From assembly GCA_036785705.1 (NCBI GenBank), contig JAWUZG010000158.1, positions 372,001-436,000 of the forward strand: DNA of 64,000 bases. The letters run 5' to 3'. The notes beneath the pieces were generated by a model, which did no database searches, was not told where the DNA came from, and saw only the letters and a program-made list of their open reading frames with translations. Shown piece by piece: positions 12,601 to 25,200 of the stretch; position 1 is the first letter of the stretch; each line of letters starts with the position of its first letter. The translations under genes were made by a program, and so were the position numbers. This stretch comes from Acanthornis magna. Lineage: Eukaryota; Chordata; Aves; Passeriformes; Acanthizidae.

Positions 12601-14395
12601 GGGATCAGCTGATTGGGCTAGGGTTTGGTGTTCAAGGAGCAGGGAGCCCTGCCGGTGTCTGAACTGTTTGGGAAAGACTGCTGAGAAAAACCTTGAGCTT
12701 GGAACAAGATATGTGTCTCTCTGGGGTACAGCAGAAGCACTCGTGGGAAAGCAGAGCAAACAACAGCAATCTTATCCCCAAGGAATGCTCCCTCCCTGCC
12801 GAGGGGTGTGTGGAAGAGCATGCCTGGCATCCTGCTCCCCATGGGAGAGTTTCTGGGGAAGCTGGGGAGGAGCTGGGGTTGCTGCAGGATGGGAAGGGGA
12901 AGGGGATTGCCCTAACTGAGTGTCCCCAGGGCAGGGCAGGAGCTGCTGTGTCTCTGGTGCTTCCAGGGCTTTAGTTTCCCTGCGTCAGGAGCATTTGAGG
13001 CTGGGTGTGGGCACAGGGGCTCCCACTGCAATGGCTCAGCCTTAAAAACTGCTGCCTCAGCTCAGAGGGGCTTTAAACTCTCCCCTCTCCATTTTGCTCC
13101 AAGAGGGAGATGCAGCTCCTGCGTTTTGCCTGCATTAACCCTAAAGCCACATCCCTTTCCCAGGCTGCCTTTTGGGAGTGTCTCATGAGCACTTCCCACT
13201 GATGACCAAACCCTTGGCTCTTGGGAATGTGCTGAAGTTGGAATGTCCTCTGCTTTATTGGCAGAGAGCTGTCTGATGAACACCTTTGCCACCTGTCTCC
13301 TCCCAATCCCTCTGAAATCCCTTTTTCCAGGAGCCCCTCAGTGCTGCTCTCTAATAAAGCTCCTCAAAGGAGGTGTCTCCTCACAGCCTGCCTTTCTGCT
13401 GGCAGCTCTCCCCAAACGGGAACAACCTGGCCTCTGAGCCTCTGCTTCCTTAGTGAAATCCATCAGGAATATTTAGTCTTCCTGCGAGGGAACAGAAGGA
13501 ATATTTGGTCTCCCTGGTCTGGTTTCCCTTGGCTGTGGATCAGTGATGCTCAGTGGGGTCTGGGGGAGCCCTGTCTACCTCCCTCTTGGTCAAGCCTTGG
13601 GTATCTTTTCCCAAGCCCTGCTCTCAAACCAATTGAGCTGGGAATTTAAGGAATCTTGTAGGCAACACTTGCCAAATTCTCTGGTTCAGAAAATTCAAGA
13701 TGTTGAACTTGGAACTGGTTCAGTATTTAAAAAAACCAGTTCCATAAGTCTGTGTGTATAGTTGAATTAAAACCCATGTATGTAGTTGTGTTTCATCCCT
13801 TTGTTATTCCCTTTTAAAGAGGTTTTCCTGCAAACACAGCTTTCTATAGTGATAAGTTCAAGTGTTCCCTAAATATAAGTCTTCACTGAGCAGTTTCAGA
13901 ACTAGATTTTTCATATGTAAGACTTAAGTATTATTTTGGGGAGGATAAAAATCAGTATTTTCTGTAAAGCTGTCTTCAAAAGCTTGTTCAAAATAGTTAG
14001 GAACCAATTGAAGAGAGAAGAAATACTCATTGAAATCCTTGGAGGAAGTTTTCCTTCCCTCTTTCCACCACAGGCAGAGACAAAGATGTGAGAGCAAGAA
14101 GAGAAGGAATGATGAGAACTGATGCTGTGATTTCATCTGGTACATTGCTAAACATGTCTGACTTGGGAGATTGGGGTTGGAATTTCTCTGTTGTTCCACT
14201 GCTGCTTGATACAGTTTTTTCTGGAAAAGTGCGCTATTTTTTTTTCTATTTTTCTGTAAGAAATTTCTTGTGTTCTGCCTGTTCTTTGGTCAGAAGCCAG
14301 GTGTGCATCATGCATCAGACATAGTTAGGAGCCATAAATATGCATGTAGGATTCCTCAAGTTACTTTGGGGTGGGGGAAATGCTCAATTTAGGGA
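9663..14395. other. Unannotated unique sequence, 4.7 kb
   Basis: This is one of the longest stretches without a recognised repeat. No exon, RNA gene or transposon is supported on either strand. The longest open frames are about 100 codons and lack recognisable domains. Composition alternates between AT-rich blocks (9840-11060) and GC-richer blocks (12600-13440). Confidence 0.55.
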
Positions 14396-14543
14396 GATGC
14401 CCCATCCCTGGCAGTGTCCAAGGCCAGGCTGGATGGGGCTTGGAGCAGCCTGGGACAGTGGAAGGTGTTCCTGCCATGGCAGGGGTGGCACTGGATGAGC
14501 TTTAAGGTCCTGTCCAACGCAAGCCATTCTGTGATTCTATGAT
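14396..14543 (+). mobile_element. CR1 LINE fragment, 3' end
   Basis: From 'ccccatccctggcagtgtcc' through 'gatggggcttggagcagcc' and 'ggtggcactggatgagcttt' to a tail reading CATTCTGTGATTCTATGATG (14525-14543). The intact tail and low divergence suggest a relatively young copy. Confidence 0.95.
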
Positions 14544-15500
14544 GTGTCGATTTAGCAAATGGTTGTAAAGTCAGTTAATTTTCAGTAACAAAACTCCGAG
14601 GATTCAATACATTCTTTTACCTATTTTTAGACCCCAGAGTGATATTTAAAACTGGATTATGACTAGGTTTGAAACTTTTTCAGTGGCTCTAAAATCCTGC
14701 AAAACTTTCATTGCAACAGTTGGAGGAGCAAGTGGGGTTTCCATGTGCTCACAGCCATTCCTGCTGGGAAGCACCAGCAGCAGCAGCCTGGTGTTTGTCA
14801 GGGTGAAAATGGTCAGGGGACAGGGACGCAGCAGCACTTTAACCTGAATGTGCTGCTGTGAAAGGAGAAGTTCATGGTGGATGAAGGAAAGATGAGTTGC
14901 TCTGATTTAGTGCCTGGAATTCCCTCACTCACTGAGCTCCCAGCACGGAGAGGCTGAAGGAGTGTGGGGGATGTGTGCTGGGGGAAGCTTTTAAAAATGA
15001 TGGGTGTGTAGGAACTGCAGAAGTTGCACTCAGCCTTAACAAACACCAAAGCTTTTTAAACTGTTTTCTTACTCCTGGTGGTTTCAATCCCAAAAAGCAG
15101 GGAGAGCAGCTGGGGGTTGCACGAGCAGGGAGCTGAGCCAGGCTAGATCTCCTGCCCCCCATCACACTGTGCTTCCCTCTCTGAATCCAAGTCCTCTGCC
15201 CTCCTCGTGCAGGACATAGGTGCCTGGTTTTACAGCCTGGAGCTGATCCAGGATCAAGCTTCATAATCAGCTTGTCCTTGACAAATGGAAAAGGGATGGA
15301 GCTGATAGCAGTTCAGTGCACTTTGTGCTTGCCAGCTCTTTCTATTGTTATTATTATTATTGTTATTACTATTGCTGCTCCTTAAAAATGAGTGAGCCAC
15401 TTGCGACAGCAGGACCACTTGGTATTGATTTCCTTTTTTTTTTTTCCCCTTCTCCCTGTTGACTTTAAAGGGGGAAAAAAAAGACGACTAAAGAAAATTA
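14544..15500. other. Unannotated sequence with short TTA microsatellite and poly-T
   Basis: No gene recognised. An imperfect (TTA)n/(ATT)n run lies at about 15342-15374. A poly-T stretch lies near 15432-15446. A short CAG run sits near 14774. The rest is unique. Confidence 0.55.
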
Positions 15501-15798
15501 AATCATAGAGCAATAAAATACATTGAACTGGAAGGGACCCACAGGGATCACTCAGTCCAACCCTGGCCCTGCACAGACACCCCAACAATCCCACCCTGTC
15601 CATCCCTGGCAGCGCTGTCCAAACACTCCTGGAGCTGTGGCAGCCTTGGGGCTGTGCTCCTTCCCTGGGGAGCCTGGGCAGTGCCCAGCACCCTCTGGGG
15701 AAGAACCTTTCTCTGACATCCACCCTAACCCTCCCTGGCACAGCTCCATTCCCTGGGTCCTGTCCCTGTCACAGAGAGCAGAGATCAGCACTAAACCC
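15501..15798 (-). mobile_element. CR1 LINE fragment, about 300 bp of the 3' end
   Basis: Read on +: AATCATAGAGC tail, 'ctggaagggacccacaggg', 'ctggccctgcacagacacc', 'ccttccctggggagcctggg', 'ctctggggaagaacctttctc' and a 'gagagcagagatcagcac' end. This belongs to a different CR1 subfamily from the 'cccctgccatggcagggac' copies. The same subfamily appears at 16873 and at 3903. Confidence 0.93.
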
Positions 15799-16264
15799 TT
15801 GTGCAATTTGTGGTTGTGGGAACATTTCTGCTGCATTTTATGTGAAGGGTCAATTAAATCACCCAGGCTTAAAGCTTCCTAAAATGATGAGGACTCAGAG
15901 GAATGTTTCAGAGGAATGTTATCCCATGATATTTGTAGTAGGAGGTCCGAGCAATGTCAGTTTTTCCTGGTTATCTGTCCCAGAAATGTGTTGTCACTGA
16001 AGATAAAATACCATGTTGAATTCCTGGGTAGGAAAATAAGTGCCCCTGCAAACCAGCCTGTTACTGTACACAGGGGTGGGGGAATTTGGCCCAAATCCGA
16101 CAGGTGGACCCCTGGAAAGTGTGGGAGAATCCGTGCTGGGAAAAGCTGCTGGAACTTTTCTGCTCCACTTGTTGGGTGCCTGTGCAGGGCTGGTTGTGCC
16201 CCTTTGCCCACAGCTTCTGTGCAAGAAATCTCGGGTTTTAGCAGGGAAGATGCCAGTCTGCGTG
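15799..16264. other. Unannotated unique sequence
   Basis: No gene recognised. A 129-codon plus-strand frame (15916-16305) has no recognisable domain and runs into the simple repeat downstream. Confidence 0.5.
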
Positions 16265-16368
16265 GTATCTTCTATGTGATAGATCTTCTGATATCTGATA
16301 GATAGATCAGATATCTGTCTGATATCTGATAGATAGATATCTATCTGATATCTGATCTTCTATCTGTG
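16265..16368. repeat. GATA/ATCT simple repeat with palindromic core
   Basis: Interleaved GATA, ATCT, TGATATCTGATAGA and GATCTTCT units fill this stretch. The 16 bases AGATAGATATCTATCT (about 16331-16346) form a perfect palindrome, and 'tgatatctgatagatagat' recurs. The mix of both strand senses makes hairpin or cruciform formation possible. Confidence 0.85.
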
Positions 16369-16872
16369 GGCTGGTTGGTGTTAGCTCTGCCCAGAGCAGT
16401 TGGGAGGCTTTGGGGTGAGTTCCTCCAGTCCTGTGGAGTTTTCCAAAGAGCTGCTGGTGGTTCCTGTGCTGGGCTGAGCTACTGGGGCAGAGACTCCTGC
16501 TCATTAATTTCCAGCTTTAGGAATGCAAGAGAGCAGATCGAGAAGTCGTTAGACTCTGAGCACGTGTTCATGGGAGGCTTAGTGGATTAAGAGTGGGCAG
16601 AAGGAAGAGCTCAGTGAGCTGAACCCCGCAGGGAGAGGAAGAGCTGGCTCCAGGGGACTCGGGATCAGCGGAGCTGCCCCTGGAATGGGTCTGGGCTGGC
16701 AGTGCCCAGAGCTGGGAGCAGCCTGGGACAGGATCCTGCCCTCCTGATGGCCGAGCCCTGCTGCCATCCCGGTGTCCAGTGCAGCTGATGCTTTCATGAT
16801 GCTGGCTTGGGTTCTTCACCATTGAGGAGTCTTCACTGGACATTAACTATCACATTAAATATCACATTAAAT

Positions 16873-17006
16873 TCCATCCTGAGCTGGAAGGGACCCACAG
16901 GGATCATCAGTCCAACCCCTGGCCCTGCACAGACATCCCAACAATCCCTGAGGGCATTGTCCAAACCCTCCTTGAGCTCTGGCAGCTCGGGGGCTGTGAC
17001 CATGCC
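16873..17006 (-). mobile_element. CR1 LINE fragment, 3' end
   Basis: Read on +: 'gagctggaagggacccacag', 'catcagtccaacccctggcc', 'ctgcacagacatcccaacaa', then 'ttgtccaaaccctccttgag' and 'gggggctgtgacc'. Same subfamily and orientation as the copy 1.1 kb upstream, but shorter. The terminal ATTCTGTG tail is replaced by a decayed ACATTAAATTCCATCC segment. Confidence 0.9.
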
Positions 17007-17525
17007 CTATATTTATTTATATACATATGTGTGCCTATTTCTTTGCTAATAGGATAAAGCTCCATCTATAGAGCTAAGAAACAGTGTAATTCACAGAAAA
17101 TTTCTGCCTCTGTTTTGTTGGGGGTGTCACTGCTGTCCTGTCTGTGTCTGTGCCTGCTGCTGATCATGCGTGACAGAGCACTGATTTCGCTGAATTCAGT
17201 TTTAAAAAAAGAAGTTAGAAAGTTCAGGGGCTGAAGTGGAGGGTTCTGTGACTAAATACCTGATTTATTTCAGCCCTGTGATGCTTATGCTCATTACTTC
17301 TAGCAGCATATTTAACTCTCTCTATAATTTTTTTCATATATAACTATTGTTCCCCTTGCAGTTTGTGGAGAGGGTCTTACAAAGCAGACACTAATGGTGT
17401 CTAATGCCCCTGGGGGTTCTCATTTGCCATTTTGCTTTTGGTTGGTTCCACAGAAGTCAGGTATTATATTTTGTCTGTGCCCCTAAAGACACCTTCCTTC
17501 TCGTGCAGTGCTGAATTTGCTGGAT

Positions 17526-17661
17526 AATCCTCGTTTGAGGTGAGCTGGGGGAGCTATAGAGGACAGCCAAGAGAGCCGAAGGGTTGGGGGCACAATCCTC
17601 GTTTGAGGTGAGCTGGGAGAGCTGTAGAGGACAGCCAAGAGAGCAGAAGGGTTGGGGGCAC
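17526..17661. repeat. Tandem duplication, two 68-bp copies
   Basis: Copy 1 is 17526-17593 and copy 2 is 17594-17661. Both begin AATCCTCGTTTGAGGTGAGC and end GGGTTGGGGGCAC. I count three substitutions between them. The CCTC-GTTT-GAGG segment at the start of each copy can form a small hairpin. No coding role is evident. Confidence 0.93.
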
Positions 17662-18059
17662 ATCGAGAGGTGTGGCAGTGCTTGTCTCGTGTGTCTGTAG
17701 TGCCAGGCACTCGCAGCCTGCGGGCTCAGAGCTGCAGCAGCTGCAAACCCATGGAAATTTTATCTTGGCTTCAAAGCAGTGGGACAGCCCCACCAGGGAA
17801 TTCTGGTCACAGTGTGTTTCTCACATTGCAGCTGAAGCTCCTTGGCTCAGGACCTTCGTGTTTCTGCAAGGCCAAAGCCCTTGTGATCCAGCAGGAAGGG
17901 CTGGTTTGGAGCTTCTGGGATTTCAGTGTCTGGCACTGCAGCCCAGGGAAAGGGAAGGTATTGGTGCAGCATCCTGGTGTGGATTATTCTGGATGATGTG
18001 ACGCTGAAGCAGGGGCACTTTGTCAGAGCTCGCACAGGAATTCCAGCTACAGGAAAAGC

Positions 18060-18229
18060 AGAATCACAGAGGGCTTTCCCAGCCTTAATGGCTCCAACAT
18101 CATGGAGCCCAACCATTCCCCCAGCACTGCCATGGCCACCACTGACCCTTGTCCCCAAGTGCCACATCCCCGTGGCTTTGGACACTCCCAAGGACATTGA
18201 TCCCACTGTGCCCTTGTCAGCCTGCTCCA
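18060..18229 (-). mobile_element. CR1 LINE fragment, 3' end, older subfamily
   Basis: Read on +: GAATCACAGAGGG, 'catggagcccaaccattccc', 'gacccttgtccccaagtgcc', 'cacatccccgtggctttgga' and 'cactcccaaggac'. This resembles the CR1-Y-like subfamily in which the CCAAGTGCCAC block is diagnostic. It is more diverged than the neighbours. Confidence 0.8.
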
Positions 18230-18252
18230 GCAAGGTGCTGAGTGCTGAGCCT

Positions 18253-18291
18253 GGTGGTCACCTGTGTCACCTGTGTCACCTGTATCACCTA
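18253..18291. repeat. Short 9-bp tandem repeat (CACCTGTGT)n
   Basis: Four near-identical 9-bp units, CACCTGTGT with one CACCTGTAT variant, follow one another and carry CACCTG E-box cores. The array is small and probably a slippage product. Confidence 0.85.
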
Positions 18292-21200
18292 CTGCACCCA
18301 CGGCCCCTTGTCCCCTGGCACCAGGGCTGCACCTCAGCCAATGCTCCTGCCTTTCAGAGATTCTTTAATAGGGTCACTCTGTTTCTTTGCTGCAGGACAT
18401 GTCTGCACACATTTCTGCCTCTTTGCCAAGCAGTTTTAGCTGTAGAGGCCTGAAAATGGGTCAGCTCACAGCTGTACCACCAAATATCTAAAGCCTCTGG
18501 TATTACAGTATGGTCACAGTATTTATTTACTTTTAGCTATGCTGGCAAAAATACAGATATTTTCTGCAAAATTAGGTGCATGAAGGTTTCAGGCAAACGC
18601 ATAATTCCTGTGCATGTTCAAACCATTTGGGGAGCTGGGACCCTCACCCTGGCTTGGTCCTGCTCTGGGGACGCACAGTCCCAAATGCTGCAACTCATTG
18701 CAAAACCAGGAGGGTTTTAGTACAGTGGAATGAAACATTCCCTGTCTGCATGGTCCACTGCACAAACCAGGCCTTGGAGAGGCTCAGGGAAAGCCCAGAT
18801 CCACTGGGCTGAAATTGCCTAAGAATTTCCATTCAGGGGACAGTGAATATTGTTAAAAAAGCATTCTTTAAGGTAACACCTTAAAATAATCCTGCAAGTG
18901 TTTGCTGCCAGCGCTGTGGGACCTCTCTCCATGCATTGTTCATGGCTTTACAAACACTGCCTGTCAGCTGAGGGGGATTTTCCCCATCTTAGCAAGGAGC
19001 AAGAATCTTTGAGGGAATGTCACTGGGATCCTCAATGGCTCACAGGGGAGCAGGTGTCAGTTCAGGATGCCCAAGTTCCAACGTAGGAAAAAAGTGCTTG
19101 GCTCTGGAAGTTCTCTTGCTCCGTGAGTCTTCCTGCCTGGTTTTCTTTGCTAAACCCCCATTTAATCTCCAAGTCACAGCAATCTGCATTTTTTCCCCTC
19201 AAGACCTGTGCTAGAACATCTCCTCCAGGTAAGGATAAGGAGCACAGGTTACACTGCAAAGTGCAGTTTTACCTAAAAGCACCATAAATTGAAGTACCTC
19301 AATTTGGACTTTTAAAACTGTGGCCCAGCATCATCCTCACCCCTTTTTACTTGCAATAGTAAGTTTGGAAAGAAGGAGATTTTGAGCATTGCTGGTATTT
19401 TTTGTCTGAAAGAAACTGCTTCAAATAAAGCTGTTGTCCTTTTGCAGAAGGATCAGATCTGTTTTGATAGAGACAAAAACCCACCCCTGATTCATTTTAT
19501 TCCATCACCCGTGTGTTTGTTAACCCTGCTCACCTCCATCTCTCTCATGGCATGAAATGCTGTTGTTTCTCAGAAAACAGGAGGGATTGAATGTTCTTCA
19601 GTTTTCAAGAAGCTGCAAACAAGTTCAAAGAAAATGTCTTGCCTGGTGTTCAGGAGGAAGTTTTTTATCCCATAAATAGCTAAATCAGAGAGAGGGTGAT
19701 GCAGTGGTGGCAGGTTGGAGATGAAGGTTTGATTTCACTTTAATGAGAGCTGCCTGGGTAGCCTCCCATAAAGGTAAAGCTTGTAATAGCTCAGCATGCA
19801 GTGATTTAAAAGCATATTAATTAGAGCATTTATTAATTTGCAGGTATTTTGGTTTTGATTATACTTTGGAAACAAAGAATTTTCTTTACAACACTGAAGG
19901 CAATGTTCTCCTTATGCTGCCAGGGGAATGCTGCATGGGGGAATTTGCCCATGGATCTGCCTGGATAAAAAAGATAATCCCATTTTTTAGGTAGAACTCA
20001 GCAAGTTTACATGATTGAGTCTTGCAGATCATACATTGGAGGCAAAGGAAGTGATGGTGGCTTTCAGCTGCTGAGAAGCAGAAACATGTAAACATCAGCC
20101 CATGTTGAAAAGGGAAGGAAGCAACACGAATCTGAGCTTTGAAGTGGAAGTGACAGAGCAAAAATATGTGCATTGAACTTCTTTAAAAAGAAAAAAAGCA
20201 AACCATAACTTTTTGTTGGCTCTAACAGGCAGAAAAGCCTTTTAGGACTATTTCTGTTTGATATCAATGCTGGAAGTTAAATACCTTTCTTAAGCTATTC
20301 CTGGTTATATATTCAGTAAGTAGCTTTGGTTTTGGAGCATATATTCTTATAAATACTTTTATATGTGCTTAAATTGTGCTGTGATGAGGAGGTAAGTATT
20401 AATTTTTTATGTATCATTCCTTTTAAAAAAATGCATAATAATTTACCAGGGGCAGGGTAATGCTCTGTAGGGAAACACAGACCCTGTGGGGATGTTTCAC
20501 TGCATTTAGGTAAACATTTCAGCAGGTTTTCTGTGGCAATGTTTAGGAAAAAAAAGGGGAAAAAATTCAGCTGCTGAAAAATATGTGGATATTTTGACCT
20601 GTGCTTTTGAAATGTTCTCAATACCCTGTGGCTGGTTTGTATTAAATACCTCCCTCTGCAGAGGAGGTTCTCTTCAGAAGCTGAATGAAATAATTTCCTA
20701 TCAGAAAATCATAAAGTTTCTGTGTGCCTGCAAACGCTTCAAGATCTTTCAGCCAAAAATTTCAATAAAACATTTTTAGCCCAAGGGCTCAGCTCCTCGG
20801 AGGGGCCTGCACTGGGGCAGAACTTTTACCTTGAAAGCCTTCCCCGGACTCTGGGAACTGCACAGATTGACATCAACACACAGCAATGGCTTTTTGGAGC
20901 TGAAATTTGTTGCTGCTTTTTAGTTATCAGTTTGCTCAGTCAGATGACTGCTCAAGTCCAGAAGTGAGCACAAACAGTGCTCAAAACTCCAGGATTTCCA
21001 GTGGAATCCAGAATTTCCCATTAATCCAGTATTAATTCTGTGCATAATGACATATTTCTGAGATTGCTCAAATATAAAATAATCTGTTCTGGGTAGATAA
21101 GAAAATGTGACACTTTGTGAATATCCACCCTAAGTCCTGCTCGTATGGAAAAGTTGTGATGAAATTCCTTGACATTATACCTTCTATATGGAATCTTTGA

Positions 21201-21904
21201 TGATTAAGGCCAGTAAATGCTTTTTGTTGTGATGGTTGTAAAAGCAAAACCAACACAAATCCCACTCCCCAACAGACAATTTCCTGGCAATTTGGATTGT
21301 TATCAGTAGAGCTATGGATAAAAAGGCAAATGGGAACAAAGTGGTTAAAAAGGAATCATTAATATTCCATTACCCAGGGTGGAAATAGAGGAATGTGCTG
21401 TCGTTCAACAGAACACTGCCATTGTGCTGATTATAATACCAATGATAATTTAGGGCATCAGCTGCCTTAGAACCTGCTTTGCTCCCATCCAACTTTTCCC
21501 TTTTCCTGGGGAAGTAATTTGGCAACAAAGAATTTTCATTGCCTGCCTTTATGGATTTCTTTTCCTGCAGCTCTCTTTCAATTCTTCTGTTTTCCAGGAG
21601 AATCAGCTTCTAGTTTTAGTGATGAATGAAAACTTGCTCAGAAGGGGTTTCACCCAAAATTCTGAAACTGCAGAGACATGTGGAAGACTGGGGGAGGGCT
21701 GAAATGTGAGTGATGGAAGGAGGGGCAGGGAATATCCCAGCTCTACACTTCAGTTCAGTTTAAATGCTGAATTTACTCAGTGCCAGCCCCTGAATGGGCA
21801 AAGGTGGTGAGAACCTCTGATAAAACACTTGGCATTTTACATCAGAAAGATTTGCCAGTGCAGCGTGCCCAGGAATCCAAGTGTGACAGCCCAGGATGGG
21901 GTGA
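18292..21904. other. Unannotated unique sequence, 3.6 kb
   Basis: No gene, RNA or transposon recognised. Open frames are near 100 codons at most with no domain. The 19730-20800 part is AT-rich. Confidence 0.55.
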
Positions 21905-21952
21905 GTTGGACCCTGGGTGTCCCTGGGTGTCCCTGGGTGTCCCTGGGTGCAG
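21905..21952. repeat. Short 10-bp tandem repeat (CCCTGGGTGT)n
   Basis: Four consecutive units of CCCTGGGTGT are visible, the last ending in GC instead of GT. It lies about 150 bp upstream of a CR1 fragment. Confidence 0.9.
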
Positions 21953-22097
21953 GGAGGGTCAGAGCAGGGCCAGGCTCTGCTCTGGGGCCCAGCAATGGCA
22001 CAGAGGGACAGCAGTGACAGCCCAGGGAGCTTCCCCTGCACAGGAGGCACAACTTCTGCCCCGGGCAGTGCCAGCTGAGCAGAGCCCAGAGAGGGCT

Positions 22098-22234
22098 GGA
22101 GTCTCCTCCCTGGGATATTCCAGAACTTCCTGGACACAGTCCTGTGCTCTGGGGTGGCCCTGCTGGAGCAGGGAGGTGGCACCAGATGCCCCACTGGGGT
22201 CCCTTGCAGCCTGGCCCAGTCTGTGATTCTGTGA
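22098..22234 (+). mobile_element. CR1 LINE fragment, 3' end, distinct subfamily
   Basis: From 'ggagtctcctccctgggata' through 'ttcctggacacagtcctgtg', 'gccctgctggagcagggagg' and 'ggcaccagatgccccactgg' to a tail CTGTGATTCTGTGA (22221-22234). The 'ctgctggagcagggaggtgg' block marks a subfamily different from most other copies here. Confidence 0.9.
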
Positions 22235-25200
22235 AGTGGCTTATCCCGGTGCAAATTCTCTGTTCCAGGCGCCCTGGGGAGGAGCAGGATACCTTTCAGC
22301 TCCCCAGGAGGGTCCTCAGAGCTGGAAGCAAGCTTAGGACTGTGTGCACACTGAGCACCCAATTCCTGTCATCTGCTCAGGGCAGCATGGGCTGGTGAAC
22401 TGCACTAAAGCCTTTCCGTGCCAAATCCTTTATTGCAAATCCTGTACCAATTATCAGCAGCATTTCTCACTCCTGTCCTTGTCACACGCTGATATTTTGG
22501 ATGGAAAAGACAAAAGGAAGAAAGATTTGCATGTTCCTCATTATGGGTGTCAGGCATGACAAGTTCAACAGCTGCTTTGGAATGTGCAGCTCAAAAAAAG
22601 AGGGGTTTGTAGTGTCAGATATTTGGGGTTTCATTTACCAAAGTAGGTGAGGTAGGGGCTGAGCACAATAAATAATTAAGCTTTTCTCATATAAATATAA
22701 CAGCTCTGAGTGTTTGTTTGGAATATCATAGAGAGCTACAGAATATATATCAGAGGGAGAGAATCCTCAGTGGGATTAATCAAAATTCTGTTTATAGAGT
22801 AGTGACTTAGGCTGGAAATGTGTGTAAGTGGGACAAGTATCATGCACTAAGTCTGTCTTAAGTGTTTAATACAATTATACTTTGACTGTGCTTTGTGTTA
22901 TTACTGTATTATCCACATTCCTCTGCCTCTGAGATAGCAGAGAGCATCCTTCCCGTGCCCTGGAGAATTCCAGCTGCACCAAGGCAGCAGGTGAGGCTGG
23001 GACACCCTGCTGTCCCTTGGGGCAGGGGCATGGGGCTGTGCAGCCTTCCATGAGTCGAGCACGGCAAGGGCTCGCTGCTGTAAGTAGGCTGAGCTCCCCC
23101 ACTCAGACCCAGTTATTTATTGCTTTGTATTTCAAATTAGTGCAAGTCTTCTCTGCCTGACTCTAATTGGAAGGTGCCTGAGGATATGGAAGCTGAAACC
23201 ATGTCAGCTTAGTCTGACACCAGCTGTAACAATTTCCTCAGGAATAACCCCAAATTTCAGGTAGATGCTGCCTACCAAGAAAGCAGCAGGTAATCGCTGT
23301 CATCACAGAAGGATTCAGAGCAAAGCATAGTTTAGGCTATACAGATATGTTATTTGAATTAAATAAAACTCGTATTTTTGGCAGCTCTTTGAAATACAAT
23401 TAGATTAGAGAACATCTGTGGAATAGTTGGACAACAGCCTGCAGACTAATAAAACAATCTTTCTGTATTACTTATCTCTGAAAGGCTCCAAAGAAGAAAA
23501 GAAGGGGTGTTCAGCTATTAGAATTAAAATTTTCTCTTGTATAAAAGCCACATAAGGAGCGAGTGAAGGATTTTCAGCAAATGTGGTTTTGAAGCAGAAT
23601 TGCCATTTGCAGTGGGTGATCCCCTGAAGAGCTTCAGCTCATGGCAATGACACCCAGCTTGTGTTCCTTCTGCACAGAGAGCCATTTCCATCCCAAATGC
23701 CATTGCTGGGCTGCGCTCCTGCAGTTCCAGGATGGAAATTGATGCTGGAATTGCCATCCCACAGGCTTTACCTGACCCTAAATCACACAGGTAGATTTTT
23801 TTTCATCTGCCGAGCGTATTGAGGTTACTGACAGCTGGGGTGGAAATGGTTTTAAAATGCCAAATTCTGTCAGGCGGGAACATATCCCAGCTCTAGACCA
23901 CAAAGCACCATGGATTTATTGGTGGTCAAAAAGAGGTGGAACTAAAATTAGAATTAATTACCATGGATGCAGTTCAATAGTGAGCTTTGGCGTCAGTGCT
24001 GGAGAAGTTACTGGGAGAGAAGTGCTGGGATGAAAACTGGGCACAGACACCTCCTCAGCTCCAAAACATGTGCACACTCCAGCCCTGTGCTGGCTGCCAA
24101 GGGAAGAAAGTGACCTGCCATACTCAGTTACAGAACCAATTTCATAGAAGTGAGGAAAATAAGTAAGAAAAGAACATGTAAAAAAATGAAAAAGAAAATT
24201 AAACTGCACTGTTCTAGGGATGTGACAGAGCTGAAAAAAATCAGCCATGCAAGAAACTTGAATAAATTTGAAACAGCCTTTCAAATCCAGCTCATTTCAG
24301 CCCATCTTCTTTCCTAGAAGCATTTCTCTAATGGAAACAGTTTTCCTGCCATTAGACTAATTTTCGCTTTCTGGTTGGCCTGTGCCTCATCTCATTCGGA
24401 GAATAATGGGCTCCTCTATTCTTGGAATTCCAGCACTGGTCTTTAGCCCTGCCCAAGACAAATCTGCTTTGGGAATCTGCCCTCTCTCTGTTCCCTGGCA
24501 GTAGTGAGGTGGACTTGAGGAGCAGGAGGCATAAATGGGTGGCATCTCATGTTTCCAGTTTAAAATCCTCCCTCAGACAGGGCCCCAGACTGGTCTGTGC
24601 TGCCCAAAGCCATCTGAGCTCCAGGACCCTTCCCATGGGCAGCCCTGCCCTGGCTGCCACCAGCACAGTGCACCTCCGAAAAACTTATTCCCAGATTTAA
24701 TTGTCACACATTTGCTAAAAATATGCATATTGGTGTTGGAGAAGTTGGATTTTTTATGACAGGCTTCACAGCTTGCTGATCCTGTGCTCTCAGGGCTGTC
24801 CTGGTGGCACGAGGGACTGCTGGAGTTGTAGTGTGCCACCATTCCCACTGCCAGGGACCCCGGGACAGTGAATGGATGACATGGACTGAAGTAGAGCACA
24901 TTCCAGCTGAGATCCCTGTGCCCTGTGCCACCTGGACAGGCTGGCATCCATCCCTGCTGGAGCTGGCACCCTCCAGTCCCTAAGGACGTGTGCACGGAGA
25001 CCCCATGGAAGTGAGGAGGTAGCTGCTATTGCATTTCCTGCCTCCGAGGGAAACTAACCCAGGGAGAGAAGCTGCTCAGGTGGAGGAGTGTCAGTGTGCC
25101 TGAGATTCCAACAGGAATGTGGCAAATCCAGACCTGGCTGTGTTTGGGGCTGAGCCACATCTCAGACCTGAGGCTCAGCCCCTCCAGCTGGGCTGTTTGG

